64,000 bases of DNA from Sphingobacteriaceae bacterium UBA6709 (GCA_002454425.1 DKIV01000015.1:1-64000), one strand, 5' to 3'; shown: positions 47,592-57,521, numbered from the stretch's first letter. Notes: generated by a model not told the origin, from the sequence alone. A program made the numbers and translations.

Positions 47592-48146
47592 TTACTCAGC
47601 TACGATCTTCCCACGCATGGAACCATAATGTCCGGGAAAGGAACATAGAAAATCGTAAACACCTTTTTCTCTCAATACAAAATTGATCTTATCCTCTTCC
47701 CCGGGTCCAACCAAACGGGTATGCGCGACTACGTCTCCCATGCGACTTTGAGGAATGTACTCAGTATCGCGGGCATCTATGGCGTCAGATACAAAGGCTT
47801 GAAAGTCGGCGCCCATGGACAACACCACCACGTTATGCCCCATAGAATTCTTGGGCATCATTCCAATATTTTTGAATCTTAGATTCACCTTTTCCCCCGC
47901 TTTTACCTTAAAGAGCGTGTCACTATACTGCATACGATCGTTAGCAGTCAGATAGATGGTATTATTAGAAACCATGCTATCCAAACCGGGGATATCAATT
48001 GTGTTCGCCGCAGTAGGCTTATCAGCGGCCACAGTAAGCTTGCCCGTATCGGCAGTAGATCCACGATATTTACGATCCTTATCTGTTCCAATACAAGCCA
48101 TGAGAAGGCTCATAATACTTACACTTAACAGGAATATCTTTTTCAT
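47592..48146 (-). CDS. Azurin-like cupredoxin lipoprotein
   Basis: 184-residue lipoprotein (lipobox LMAC, Cys18). A low-complexity linker (about 25-50) is followed by a plastocyanin/azurin fold (about 55-184). Type-1 copper ligands are visible: His in SMGHNVVVLS, then Cys, His and Met in FLCSFPGHYGSMRGKIV. The fold and the MGHNVVV sequence match azurins and auracyanins, which carry electrons in the periplasm. No oxidase or reductase partner is nearby. It appears monocistronic. Confidence 0.92.
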   Translation of the reverse strand: MKKIFLLSVSIMSLLMACIGTDKDRKYRGSTADTGKLTVAADKPTAANTIDIPGLDSMVSNNTIYLTANDRMQYSDTLFKVKAGEKVNLRFKNIGMMPKNSMGHNVVVLSMGADFQAFVSDAIDARDTEYIPQSRMGDVVAHTRLVGPGEEDKINFVLREKGVYDFLCSFPGHYGSMRGKIVAE

Positions 48147-48287
48147 ATAACTTCAGATTTAGCACTTACATTCAGGAACGGGCTCAGCCACAGTTTCTTG
48201 ATTACAGAACATCCGATATAGCGGAAAGTTTTGAAAGGACCAGGTCTTAGATCCCGAAATGTACCCCTGAGCTGGAGGCTAAAAACC

Positions 48288-48980
48288 CTATGCCAGCGCC
48301 AAAGAAAACTCCATTATGTTCATCATGCGTTGAAATTCAGGTTGCGGCGTTGCCGAAATGGCAATATTTTCATTCGTCAGCGGATGAAAAAAGCTTAACC
48401 GAAAAGCATGAAGCATCATGGTATCCATCGCAAATTGCTCTTTGAAAAAGCGATTCTGCTTGTTACAACCGTGAGGGCGGTCGCCTATGATCGGGTGAAA
48501 AATATGCGCGAAATGTCGGCGTAGCTGATGCATTCTTCCCGACTCAGGATTTGCCAACACCAAAGAATACCGGGAACTATTATGCTTCCCCATGGCGAAA
48601 GGTAATTCACATCGTTGCAAGGTTCGCATATGCGTAACGCAGTCCTGCAATACGCCATCTTCACGGGCAAGCGCATAATCGATAGTTAAGGCGTCGGGCG
48701 TATGTCCCCGCAAAATAGCCAAATACTCTTTGTGCACTTTACCTTCGGCGAAAAGCTTCTGCATGCTTACTTCAACTTCCTTCGAAAGTGCGAAAAGCAG
48801 TATTCCGCCTGTCTTCCGATCAATCCGATGGGTAGGATACACGTAACAGCCGAGCTGATCTCTGAGCATCTGTAAGGCAAACTCGCGGGCATCCGCCGCC
48901 ATCTTCGAGCGGTGGACCAACAGACCATGAGGCTTGTTGATTGCGACCAGATGATCGTCCTGGTAAAGTATTTCAAGCAT
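48288..48980 (-). CDS. truC: tRNA pseudouridine synthase TruC
   Basis: 230-residue RluA-family pseudouridine synthase. It has the motif HRIDRKTGGILLFALS with catalytic Asp54, an N-terminal LVAINKPHGLLVHRS, and RMHQLRRHFAHIFHPIIGD near the C-terminus. There is no S4 domain. Length and the lack of S4 fit TruC, which modifies uridine 65 of tRNAs, better than RluA/RluC/RluD. The neighbours are unrelated. Confidence 0.88.
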   Translation of the reverse strand: MLEILYQDDHLVAINKPHGLLVHRSKMAADAREFALQMLRDQLGCYVYPTHRIDRKTGGILLFALSKEVEVSMQKLFAEGKVHKEYLAILRGHTPDALTIDYALAREDGVLQDCVTHMRTLQRCELPFAMGKHNSSRYSLVLANPESGRMHQLRRHFAHIFHPIIGDRPHGCNKQNRFFKEQFAMDTMMLHAFRLSFFHPLTNENIAISATPQPEFQRMMNIMEFSLALA

Positions 48981-49108
48981 AGCGCGAAGATAAAGTTTAT
49001 TAAATTAATGCCGGAGGTATAGTCGTAAAGCCCATTTTATAAACAATCTGTTAGGTATGCAGAACAAGCAGATGTCGAACAATAACAGAATGCTACTGTT
49101 ACAGAGAT

Positions 49109-49753
49109 ATGCGAAGCTGTAATTTATTGAATCTATTTGCCATCCCGCTACTTGTTTTTGTTGTTGCCTGCTCTGGCGGAAACCAGAGACAGGATATAGC
49201 AGATACTCAGACAATAAAAGTTCCGGAGATTGATGCGAGCGTCGACAGTAGTCTACACTCCATCGCGGATATAAAAAGAGCGTATGAACGTATTGTGACA
49301 AAAGAAAGCGCAGGTGAGTTAGACTCACAGGCGATAGCATACGTCTGTGATGATGAAATAAAAGGCACGCTTATATATTATTCCGACAATAAGGGGATAA
49401 AACTCATCGTACACCGATACAGCGAGTATGACCATTTTAGTGCAGAGGAACGTTACTTCCTCCAACATGAAGAACCTTTTTTTGTACTCAGAAAGGAAAC
49501 TACCTGGGCATTTATATCAGGCTCCGAAGGCTCAACTCGCGATAATGTCACCGAGACTCGTACCTACCTTGCCAATGAAAAGGCAATACAATGTTTAGAA
49601 TCAAAGTATAACATATATACAACCAAAAAACAGAAGCGCACGGAGTACCTTTACAGAAACAAAAGTGTCAGCTGCAAGGATATTTCTTCATTAACGACTA
49701 AGTACAATAAATTAATGGCATATCGTAACGTTAAAAAAGGTTGTCCTCTGTAG
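49109..49753 (+). CDS. Lipoprotein of unknown function
   Basis: 214-residue protein with lipobox VVAC (Cys21). The mature part opens with a polar region, then IADIKRAYERIVTKESAGELDSQ and a beta-rich stretch (GTLIYYSDNKGIKLIVHRYSEYDHF, FFVLRKETTWAFISG). The C-terminus is Lys/Arg-rich (KKQKRTEYLYRNKSVSCKD). I do not recognise a family. Composition, a clean signal and no overlap with other genes support a real gene. Confidence 0.7.
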   Translation: MRSCNLLNLFAIPLLVFVVACSGGNQRQDIADTQTIKVPEIDASVDSSLHSIADIKRAYERIVTKESAGELDSQAIAYVCDDEIKGTLIYYSDNKGIKLIVHRYSEYDHFSAEERYFLQHEEPFFVLRKETTWAFISGSEGSTRDNVTETRTYLANEKAIQCLESKYNIYTTKKQKRTEYLYRNKSVSCKDISSLTTKYNKLMAYRNVKKGCPL

Positions 49754-49765
49754 CCGGGAACCATG

Positions 49766-50173
49766 TTAATCTTTAAGCTTTTTGTACGTTACTGTCGCAC
49801 CATCGGCGGCGATAGTACCATAGCATAGTTTAAGTTCAGTGCCCTTCAACCGTAAATAAATTTTCTGATCGATGTCGTTGAACACGATCCGCTGTGAATA
49901 AGATATCCCGTCGATTTCGGCAGAGGCCTTAAGAATTACATAGGAACCATCCAACACCACTTTACCTGCCGCACGCATTTCAAAATTCTGGCCATAGAAG
50001 CGGATCGTAGTTCCGTTACCAGCCTGCGTGTCTGCGGGACTCATGGGTATCTGCGCTCCCGTCATCTGGCGCATCTCCCAAACCCCTTCCAGGGAATCCG
50101 GGTCGGAGACATCTTTCTTACAACTTACAGTGGTCACAAAAACAGCGAAAAAAATCCAGATAACATTTTTCAT
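49766..50173 (-). CDS. Small lipocalin-like lipoprotein
   Basis: 135-residue lipoprotein (Cys18 in TVSC, then KKDVSDPDSLEGVWEMRQMTG). The mature domain is all-beta, with the GVWE opening and a C-terminal strand ATVTYKKLKD typical of small lipocalin-like Bacteroidota proteins. The start 50173 places the signal peptide at the N-terminus; the longer frame to 50203 adds ten residues. It is convergent with the unknown lipoprotein at 49109. Ligand unknown. Confidence 0.72.
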   Translation of the reverse strand: MKNVIWIFFAVFVTTVSCKKDVSDPDSLEGVWEMRQMTGAQIPMSPADTQAGNGTTIRFYGQNFEMRAAGKVVLDGSYVILKASAEIDGISYSQRIVFNDIDQKIYLRLKGTELKLCYGTIAADGATVTYKKLKD

Positions 50174-50373
50174 AAATAGATATTTCAACAAATACGAACT
50201 CAATACGTTAAATGCTACAGAAAAAACAAGATCGAGTACTTTATTTATAGGCCCAACACACTAATTTAGCCTTTCATGGTACAAATTCCCAGATGTAGGC
50301 AATAATTATACAAGGTTTTGTTAATACTACACAAAATATTAATTTAGCGATTAAGCCCTGCATCATTTACCCA

Positions 50374-52899
50374 ATGGAAATTTCCGCTATCAAATTCAGC
50401 GATAGTTTACTTCTTGAAGTATTAGCTCTATCTAAGGACGCAACAGCGGTGTATGACACAGCTGATCTGCACATACGTTTTGCCAATGATGCAATGATTG
50501 CCATTTGGGGAAAAAGCAGAGAGGTCGTAGGCAAGACCTTCGAGGAAGCGATCCCCGAAATCGTAGGTCAGCCATTTACGGACTTACTGAAGAATACATG
50601 GCACAGTGGAGAAACTTACAGAGCCATAGATACCCCTGCTGACCTAAAAGTAAACGGAAAACTTCAAACGTTTTATTTTGATTTTGAATACAGACCATTG
50701 CGAAATGAGCGGGGAGAAACATTTTGCATTTTACATACTGCGACGGATGTAACAGAACGTGTCACTTCACGAAAAAACATCAGAGAATACCAGAGAACAG
50801 AGGCACGTTTAAATCATGCCCTGGAGGCAAGCAACCGGGACCTGAGCCAAATAAACGAGGAACTTACTTTCTTATCGCTGGAAAACAAGAAATCCATAGA
50901 ACAATTGGCGCTGGCCAAACAGGCAACCCATCTGGGTTTGTTTGATTTTGACCTCGTAAATAATATCCTGGAATGGGATGCCCGCTGTCGCGAGTTATTC
51001 GGCGCCGATCCGGAAAAGGATATTGATTACCATGCCGATTTTGTCGGAGGTCTTCATCCTGAAGATCGGGAACGAGCAGTGAGGGCTGTAGAAGAATCAT
51101 ATGATTATAAATATAGTGGAGGACGCTATGAAATAGCATTCCGCACCGTTCATCCACAGAACAAGAAAATAACCTGGGTGCAAGCTATCGGCCAGGTGTA
51201 TTTTAATGCCAGTGATCAGGCACAGCGTTTTATTGGCACCGTTCGCGATATTACAGCCGAGAAAGAAGCTCAGCTGCAACTGCAACAGAACGAGAGCCGT
51301 CTTCAGGAGGCAAATGAGGAGCTCTTCGCAATCAACGAGGAGCAAACTTCAGTGAATGAGGAGTTGCGCGCTGCATATGATGATCTTGCTCACGCTCAGC
51401 ATGAACTGGAATATTCAAAAGACAAGGTAACGGAAAGCGAAAACCGCTTACGAAGTCTGCTCGAACAGGCGCCTTTAGGCTTGTGTGTCCTTTCAGGTCC
51501 TGAACATGTCATTGAAATTGCTAATGACAGGATTCTAAAAATATGGGGACGTAAAGGTTCGGATGTTATCGGGAAACCACATCATCTGGCGCGACCTGAA
51601 CTTATTGGACAGCCTGTATTTGAATGGCTGGATACGGTTTACAATACAGGAACAACAAAAAAGAACGACGAGTTTAAAGTATTACTGTATGAACCGGGAG
51701 GGCTCCGCGAAGCCATTGTCAACTCCATCTATCAACCGATCAAAAATGCACAGGGAGAAACCATCGGAGTAATGGTAATGCTCGACGAAGTAACAGACAA
51801 GATCAAAGCGCGTCAGGAAGCTTTCAAGGTTCAGGAGATGTTTAACCTGGCCGTAGAGGCTGGTGAGCTTGCTACCTACTACTACAATCCGGTCAGCAAT
51901 CTCTTCACGGGCAACGACCTTCTTAAACAGTGGTTTGGGCTTTCCGAAAATGATTATATAGATCTTGATATCGCCCTGGCTGTTATGGCACCCGACGACC
52001 GCTCGCATGTGACAGCATCTATCATTCGCGCACTCGATTACCGTTTTGGTGGAGTTTACGAAGAGGAATATACCATTATTAACCCGCGAACACAGGAACG
52101 CCGGATTGTCCGGGCTAAGGGAAGGACATTTTTCGATAAGAATCAACGCGCACTAAGCCTCAATGGCACATTACAGGATATTACCGCCCGCAAACGTGAT
52201 GAGCAGCGTAAAGACGACTTCATCGCGATGGTGAGTCACGAACTCAAAACACCGCTTACCTCGGTGAATGCTTACATTCAAATGCTGCAGGCAAAAGCAG
52301 AAAGGAACCTCGACAGCTTTACCGCCGGCGCATTGGATAAAACAGCCCGCCAGGTGAAGAAAATGACGAGAATGATCAATGGCTTTCTAAATGTCTCGCG
52401 CCTTGAATCTGGAAATATTCATCTACAGTATGAGTTATTTCAGATGTCATCATTATTCGCTGAAATAGAAGAAGAAACCCACACAACTATCTCGAGTCAC
52501 AACATTATCTTTCACCCGAGTCCTGACATTCAATTATATGCCGACAAGGACAAAGTCGGGCAGGTGTTGAGCAATTTGGTAAGCAATGCTGTAAAATATT
52601 CACCAGCACAGCTTAATGTAGAAGTTTCCTGCTCTGAAGAAAATGGCTTTGTCGTCGTACGCGTGAAAGACAAAGGTATTGGTATTCTGGAGGAGGATAA
52701 ACAAAGGCTGTTTGATCGTTATTACCGGGTAAGTGATAACCAGACGCATACCATTTCCGGCTTTGGCATTGGGCTTTATCTTAGTGCGGAGATCATACGT
52801 TTGCACAAAGGACACATTGGCGTTCATAGCGATTACGGAAAAGGCTCAGAGTTCTTTTTCAGCATTCCTCAGGTAGCCTCCCCCCTAAACACCAATTAA
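50374..52899 (+). CDS. Multi-PAS sensor histidine kinase
   Basis: 841-residue soluble kinase with no membrane segment. It has four PAS domains: about 15-135 (AVYDTADLHIRFANDAMIAIWG), about 185-300 with PAC (WVQAIGQVYFNASDQAQRFIG), about 365-480 (PLGLCVLSGPEHVIEIAND) and about 490-610. Coiled-coil Glu/Gln-rich linkers join them. HisKA carries His622 (MVSHELKTPL). The HATPase has N-box LSNLVSNAVKYS and G-box FGIGLYLSAEII. No receiver or output domain is attached, and no response regulator lies beside it. Its stop codon overlaps that of the next gene, which runs the other way. Confidence 0.93.
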   Translation: MEISAIKFSDSLLLEVLALSKDATAVYDTADLHIRFANDAMIAIWGKSREVVGKTFEEAIPEIVGQPFTDLLKNTWHSGETYRAIDTPADLKVNGKLQTFYFDFEYRPLRNERGETFCILHTATDVTERVTSRKNIREYQRTEARLNHALEASNRDLSQINEELTFLSLENKKSIEQLALAKQATHLGLFDFDLVNNILEWDARCRELFGADPEKDIDYHADFVGGLHPEDRERAVRAVEESYDYKYSGGRYEIAFRTVHPQNKKITWVQAIGQVYFNASDQAQRFIGTVRDITAEKEAQLQLQQNESRLQEANEELFAINEEQTSVNEELRAAYDDLAHAQHELEYSKDKVTESENRLRSLLEQAPLGLCVLSGPEHVIEIANDRILKIWGRKGSDVIGKPHHLARPELIGQPVFEWLDTVYNTGTTKKNDEFKVLLYEPGGLREAIVNSIYQPIKNAQGETIGVMVMLDEVTDKIKARQEAFKVQEMFNLAVEAGELATYYYNPVSNLFTGNDLLKQWFGLSENDYIDLDIALAVMAPDDRSHVTASIIRALDYRFGGVYEEEYTIINPRTQERRIVRAKGRTFFDKNQRALSLNGTLQDITARKRDEQRKDDFIAMVSHELKTPLTSVNAYIQMLQAKAERNLDSFTAGALDKTARQVKKMTRMINGFLNVSRLESGNIHLQYELFQMSSLFAEIEEETHTTISSHNIIFHPSPDIQLYADKDKVGQVLSNLVSNAVKYSPAQLNVEVSCSEENGFVVVRVKDKGIGILEEDKQRLFDRYYRVSDNQTHTISGFGIGLYLSAEIIRLHKGHIGVHSDYGKGSEFFFSIPQVASPLNTN

Positions 52900-54137
52900 A
52901 GCGTCTCGCATCTATTAACGATTTCCTGAACAGAAAGATCCAGCCGTCTTGCCGCGGCTTGCAAAAGAGCGATGAGATCTTCGCGTTCCTGATCATTTTC
53001 CGCTTCACGAATCAGCGGCACTAAGCCAAGAATGTTCGCCAGGGGCGCGCGAAGTGTGTGTGACTGCGAGAAGGCAATATTTCTGAGAGTATTATTCTGA
53101 GTTTCTATAGTATGCGAGTAACTTACCAGATCGGTTACATCATTTAACACAAGCAATTTCAGTGGAACATCATCAATGCGGAGATCGTCGCATTTCATTT
53201 CAATATAGAAATCATGCCCCTGGGCATTACGTTGCAAGAGAGGCTCGTTGAGACGCACACAGCCATGAGCGTCAAGAAGTCCCATTTCCTCAATGTCTTT
53301 ATTACGCATCTCTGATTCGCTGAGACCATAGCGTGCGAAGGCCGCTTGATTGGCATGTAATATTCTCCTGGTATCTAGATTCACAATCATGATCGGTGAG
53401 GGACTATTCACAAAAAGACTGCGATAATATTGTTCTGAGGCCTGGAGCTGAACTGTTAACTGCGTATTCTGCTTAAGCTTATCACGATTATTACTCAGTA
53501 GATGGTCCTCCTTACGCATAGCTCGGAACAAACCATCTAATGTTTCACCGATAAGCAAAAGGATCATGATATTGATAAAAATAAAGCTGATAGAGCTTGC
53601 CAGAATATGCTTCAGCGACATACCCTCCGGAATGTCGATCCAGCCCTTATGTGCTATCATTATGATCGAGCCAATAGTAAAAAAATTTATTAATACCGAG
53701 AAATAAAGTCTTGTGATAGAGAATTGTACAGAGATGAAGATACTGAAAGAAAGAAGATAAAAATATCCGATCATAAAATCGCCAAACAGCACAATATCAG
53801 CTACCCCGTGCAAAAAGAGAACGGCAGCAATCGTAGCACGCCTGCCTTGCGCGGTAGCCCCGCGAAGAAGTGCCACGATCCCCATCAAAACCATCGTGAA
53901 AACGTTCAGCAAAGCCATGCCCGGCCGGCCGGCTTCATAGCCTATAATGGAACTTAGTCCTAACATCACCATTATCAGCGGAAAGCCGATGCTAATAATG
54001 TAGAACAACAGGCGGTCTCTTAAGTTTCTTCTGGATCTTTTCAGACCGTCAGAGTCTGATAGCATACGTAAAAGATAACGAGCATACCTCATCTTCAAGG
54101 TGCGCCAAAACCCTTGTTTTTTAGAATTGAATATCAT
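52896..54137 (-). CDS. Membrane PAS protein with a DHp (HisKA-like) helix but no ATPase domain
   Basis: 413-residue protein. About six transmembrane segments fill residues 30-205 (FYIISIGFPLIMVMLGL through ASSISFIFINIMILLLI), a coiled linker follows to about 245, then a PAS domain at about 245-345 (IMIVNLDTRRILHANQAAFARYG). The last 60 residues form a DHp-like helix with His360 in SQSHTLRAPLANILGL. The protein stops there, so the catalytic HATPase is missing. The frame ends cleanly, with no trailing kinase-like sequence, so this is not an obvious frameshift. It could be a phospho-accepting scaffold used by another kinase such as its convergent neighbour. Related DHp-only proteins occur in Sphingobacteria. 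Confidence 0.85.
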   Translation of the reverse strand: MIFNSKKQGFWRTLKMRYARYLLRMLSDSDGLKRSRRNLRDRLLFYIISIGFPLIMVMLGLSSIIGYEAGRPGMALLNVFTMVLMGIVALLRGATAQGRRATIAAVLFLHGVADIVLFGDFMIGYFYLLSFSIFISVQFSITRLYFSVLINFFTIGSIIMIAHKGWIDIPEGMSLKHILASSISFIFINIMILLLIGETLDGLFRAMRKEDHLLSNNRDKLKQNTQLTVQLQASEQYYRSLFVNSPSPIMIVNLDTRRILHANQAAFARYGLSESEMRNKDIEEMGLLDAHGCVRLNEPLLQRNAQGHDFYIEMKCDDLRIDDVPLKLLVLNDVTDLVSYSHTIETQNNTLRNIAFSQSHTLRAPLANILGLVPLIREAENDQEREDLIALLQAAARRLDLSVQEIVNRCETL

Positions 54138-54278
54138 AGATAGCTTAGAAAAATGGACGATACTGACAAGCGTTTACGTCCCCCCAAAAAATCAGCGGAT
54201 ATTAAATTAGTAAAAAAAACAGGTATGAAGAAGAATAAATTAGCATTAAGAATGATAAATGCATTTAGCAAAGAACAT

Positions 54279-54312
54279 ATCGTCAATCCCGCTATATCGA
54301 GGAATTGACGAT
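54279..54312 (-). terminator. Weak hairpin after phnA
   Basis: 9-bp arms (ATCGTCAAT at 54279-54287, ATTGACGAT at 54304-54312) just past the phnA stop on the minus strand. The T-run is poor, so terminator function is uncertain. Confidence 0.35.
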
Positions 54313-54320
54313 CTTTGGAC

Positions 54321-54893
54321 TTAGGCTTTTTTCACGAATTTACATAGAATGACAATGGTATCGCCATTAATCTTGCCCTCTATCTGATCCGCGTTATCAG
54401 CAACGAGGCGGATTTTCCGAACCATTGTACCTTTTGGGGCTATATAATTAGTGCCTTTAACATTGAGATTTTGAGTAAGCACCACGTTATCTCCTGCCTG
54501 AAGCACAGAACCAAAGCTATCTAAATGAACCGCCACTTCGGCAGCCATACGATCCTGAGCTTCCGCCCATGCAAGCTGCTCCTCGTCAAGAAAAGCATTT
54601 TCACGAGCTTCAAGCGCCCACTCTTCACCCTCAAGCTTAGAAAGTAAGCGATAAGACAATACTTTTACGGCGTCGGTCTCGCTCCAAATACTCCCTTCCA
54701 GACAACGCCAGTAATGCGTATCTGTAAAATCATCAGCTTCAATCTTCGTCAGACAAGTGCCGCAAACAGCTACCTGATATTGCGCCTCCTCCGGTTTGGG
54801 AGATATCGTATAAGGCAACAATGAGTCGCCAGCTGTGCCACATATCTCGCATGCGCCACCACTTCGTTCCTGTAATTTGGTATTTAGTGTCAT
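54321..54893 (-). CDS. phnA: PhnA/YjdM-domain zinc-ribbon protein
   Basis: 190-residue cytoplasmic protein. An N-terminal zinc ribbon has Cys15, Cys18, Cys44 and Cys47 (CEICG ... CGTC). A helical middle (about 60-125) is followed by the PhnA C-terminal SH3-like domain (LQAGDNVVLTQNLNVKGTN, GTMVRKIRLVADNADQIEGKI). It is longer than E. coli YjdM (111 residues) because of the middle part, which is usual in Bacteroidota. Despite the name, a role in phosphonate breakdown is not established for this family. Confidence 0.9.
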   Translation of the reverse strand: MTLNTKLQERSGGACEICGTAGDSLLPYTISPKPEEAQYQVAVCGTCLTKIEADDFTDTHYWRCLEGSIWSETDAVKVLSYRLLSKLEGEEWALEARENAFLDEEQLAWAEAQDRMAAEVAVHLDSFGSVLQAGDNVVLTQNLNVKGTNYIAPKGTMVRKIRLVADNADQIEGKINGDTIVILCKFVKKA

Positions 54894-54936
54894 CGGTACA
54901 AATGTACACTATTTCAAGGAAGATGTCATTTAATTG

Positions 54937-56817
54937 TCAATCAGAAGTATTCTGCTGATCTTTCTTATCTATCTTAACACGGATTCCGGCTGCTCTATTC
55001 TCATCAGAGAGATAAGACGAAGGAATAGCAATCTCATGCCCGTCGCGTATAGCATAGAAATGGGGAGACATAATTTCAATTTTCGCTTCGTTAAACTTGT
55101 CGAGGATATTCTCAAATAAAGAAGAGTAGATTGCCGCCTGCTTTCCCGGATGTTTTGTATAAGCATTTACCTGATAAACAACATAATAGTCTTCGAGACT
55201 TACTTGTTGAACGAAGGGTGCAGGTTCATTTTCAATGAAAGAAGTCTCTGAAGCCGCAGCGATCAGCAGTGGATATACCTCCCGCCATGGAATGTCATAG
55301 CCAATACTTATTTTTGCGTTTATAATCAAGCCCTTATCAACAGCGTCCGCACTATAATTTACCGTGTGACTATTCATTACTGTTGAATTTGGAACAGAAA
55401 TTATCTCATTTTTTATGGTTCTAACACGCGTTACCAATAAAGATCGCTCAATAATATCGCCATTAACGTCGCCAATTTTAACGCGATCGCCAATCTGGAA
55501 GGAACGCATATAGGTAAGAACCAGTCCTGCGACTAAATTGCTAAGAGCACCTGCAGAACCAAAGGTAAATAGAACCCCCATAAATACAGACACCCCTTTA
55601 AAGATTGGAGAATCTGATCCTGGCATATAAGGAAATATAACAATGAGCATGAAAGCCAGCGTTAACACCCGTATAATTTGAAAAGTCGGCGTTGCCCAGT
55701 CGGCATAAAATCCCGGAATCTTGAGGCGTCCCCGCTCCACCTCAACCTTCAGGAAGCGGAAAAACCGAAGGATTGAGAGAAATACCACGACCAGAACAAT
55801 AATTGTAAATAAATTGGGCAGGTAGTTCCATACAGCAGCAACAATCTTCCTCAGCGGGTTGAGCACAAAGCCTAGAAGCTTTGCCGAAAGGCCGCGTGTC
55901 CATGGAAATATGCCAAAGAGCACGGGCAATGATAAATAGATCGTAAGGAGAATCAACACCCAACGCAGGACATTAAGCATTGACACAATTAATTGCTTCT
56001 CCTGAGCACTGTTCAGCAATTCATAATTCCTGATTTTTATTCCGCTAATCCATCTGCCAGAATAGCGAGTTAATGCAGCTGTGGCATAGCGCATAACAAA
56101 TGTGAGGACCTTGATAATAAGCACAACAAGCAGGATTACCAGCAGTGCCAGTCCTGCCTCCTTTAATAGCACTTGTATATTGGTTTCGTTGCGATACGTC
56201 TGAATAGCGCGCGACACCTCGGCCTTGTATTTTTGAGCCAAGGCCATGGTGCTTGTATTTGCCCATAACGCGTCTTCTTCTGAAACTGCAATGATCAGAT
56301 TGCCTTGATAAACAAGATCTACGGTTTGTTCGGAAGGAATGATCATAAGAGAATCTGCGGCAAAGCCGACATCGTCATTTAACGTCTGAATTCTCTTCTC
56401 TACCGCTTGCGCGCGCTCAAGAGGTGTAAAGCTCCCCTGCCTCGTGTAAATAAAAAAAAGTGTATCGAGAAAAGGCCGTACGGGAAAGCCCTTAAGCACT
56501 TTTTTCAAAGAATCGACACGATGTCTTTGACTAAGACTTTGCAAGGAGTCTGCCGCCTTTAATCGTTCGATTTCCCGAATAAGTTCTGCCTGCCGTACTT
56601 TATCATATCTCGAATCAAGAAGCTCCTGTTGTAATTGCTGCTGCCGGACAGAATCAAGCATTTTCTGCTGTCGTAGCTGCTGAAATGCCGATGACTGTTT
56701 CTCCAAAGCATTATTTTTAAGAGAGTCTGAACTTATATAAATGGAATCCGGGATATTGTCCTGCCCCCCGGCAAGATTCGTAAGGCTAAAAAGTATCGAT
56801 AATATAAGTGTAAGCAT
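54937..56817 (-). CDS. MscS-family mechanosensitive ion channel
   Basis: 626-residue inner-membrane protein. A signal sequence is followed by a Gln/Leu-rich periplasmic coiled coil (about 35-110; KQSSAFQQLRQQKML). Transmembrane segments run between about 200 and 430. The pore-lining MscS helix carries VFMGVLFTFGSAGALSNLVAGLVLTY, then the beta domain FQIGDRVKIGDVNGDIIERSLL and VPNSTVMNSHTVNYS. It is larger than E. coli MscS (286 residues), with the extra N-terminal part resembling MscM/YnaI-type proteins. Probable role: release of solutes on osmotic down-shock. Confidence 0.92.
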   Translation of the reverse strand: MLTLILSILFSLTNLAGGQDNIPDSIYISSDSLKNNALEKQSSAFQQLRQQKMLDSVRQQQLQQELLDSRYDKVRQAELIREIERLKAADSLQSLSQRHRVDSLKKVLKGFPVRPFLDTLFFIYTRQGSFTPLERAQAVEKRIQTLNDDVGFAADSLMIIPSEQTVDLVYQGNLIIAVSEEDALWANTSTMALAQKYKAEVSRAIQTYRNETNIQVLLKEAGLALLVILLVVLIIKVLTFVMRYATAALTRYSGRWISGIKIRNYELLNSAQEKQLIVSMLNVLRWVLILLTIYLSLPVLFGIFPWTRGLSAKLLGFVLNPLRKIVAAVWNYLPNLFTIIVLVVVFLSILRFFRFLKVEVERGRLKIPGFYADWATPTFQIIRVLTLAFMLIVIFPYMPGSDSPIFKGVSVFMGVLFTFGSAGALSNLVAGLVLTYMRSFQIGDRVKIGDVNGDIIERSLLVTRVRTIKNEIISVPNSTVMNSHTVNYSADAVDKGLIINAKISIGYDIPWREVYPLLIAAASETSFIENEPAPFVQQVSLEDYYVVYQVNAYTKHPGKQAAIYSSLFENILDKFNEAKIEIMSPHFYAIRDGHEIAIPSSYLSDENRAAGIRVKIDKKDQQNTSD

Positions 56818-57060
56818 TCCTTCAAGATATAGATAGATGTTAGAAGTATAAAAAACAACGAACTGGCTATGATGTTATGCAATTTGTTAAATATTCGGAT
56901 AGATTCAAATTTCGAGATGCGATAAGATCCGTATTCGTTATCTTTACCGTAAGGACAGTTCCCGAAATAACTAACAACCATGTCTCTGAGATCTAAACAA
57001 GAAGCGAAAAGCACTACCTTTACGAGTTCTTATCGGGTGGCCATAGAAGATACTTTAGCG

Positions 57061-57492
57061 ATGCAAAAACCTCTGGATCCAATTATAGCAAAATACATAC
57101 GATTAAATCAAGTAGTGAACGTCGCCGCATTTGCGAATGGAGACGCGTGGTCTGCAAATCTGTTTTACAGCTTTGACAAAGAAGAACAGGTGTTATATAT
57201 CATGAGTGCAGCGAGCAGCAGGCATTCACAGCTTATTGCGCAAAACCCAAAAGTCTGCGGCACAATCTGTGATCAGGAAACGGAGGTAGCTATGCTCCGC
57301 GGACTTCAGTTTAGTGGCACCATGCGAACTGCTTCTGCTAAAACTGAAGACAGGGCGTTTGATTTGTATGCAGAGCGCTTTCCGGTGGCGAAAACTTTTC
57401 GGGATCTGTTGTGGGTGCTGGAATTCGATGAAATAAAATACACTGATAATTCTATCATGTTTGGCCACAAGGTTACATGGAACGCTAACTAA
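57061..57492 (+). CDS. UPF0306/YhbP-like protein of the PNPOx split-barrel fold
   Basis: 143-residue protein resembling E. coli YhbP (147 residues): QVVNVAAFANGDAWSANLFYSFD, ILYIMSAASSRHSQ-type block, GTICDQETEVAMLRGLQFSGTMR and AERFPVAKTF correspond in order. The fold is the FMN-binding split barrel of pyridoxamine-phosphate-oxidase relatives; the substrate is unknown. The frame is open to an ATG at 56980, but the extra 27 residues have no counterpart in YhbP, so 57061 is preferred with moderate confidence. A small membrane-protein gene follows after 29 bases and may be cotranscribed. Confidence 0.78.
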   Translation: MQKPLDPIIAKYIRLNQVVNVAAFANGDAWSANLFYSFDKEEQVLYIMSAASSRHSQLIAQNPKVCGTICDQETEVAMLRGLQFSGTMRTASAKTEDRAFDLYAERFPVAKTFRDLLWVLEFDEIKYTDNSIMFGHKVTWNAN

Positions 57493-57521
57493 CAATTTTT
57501 AAACTCATAAAGATAGATATC

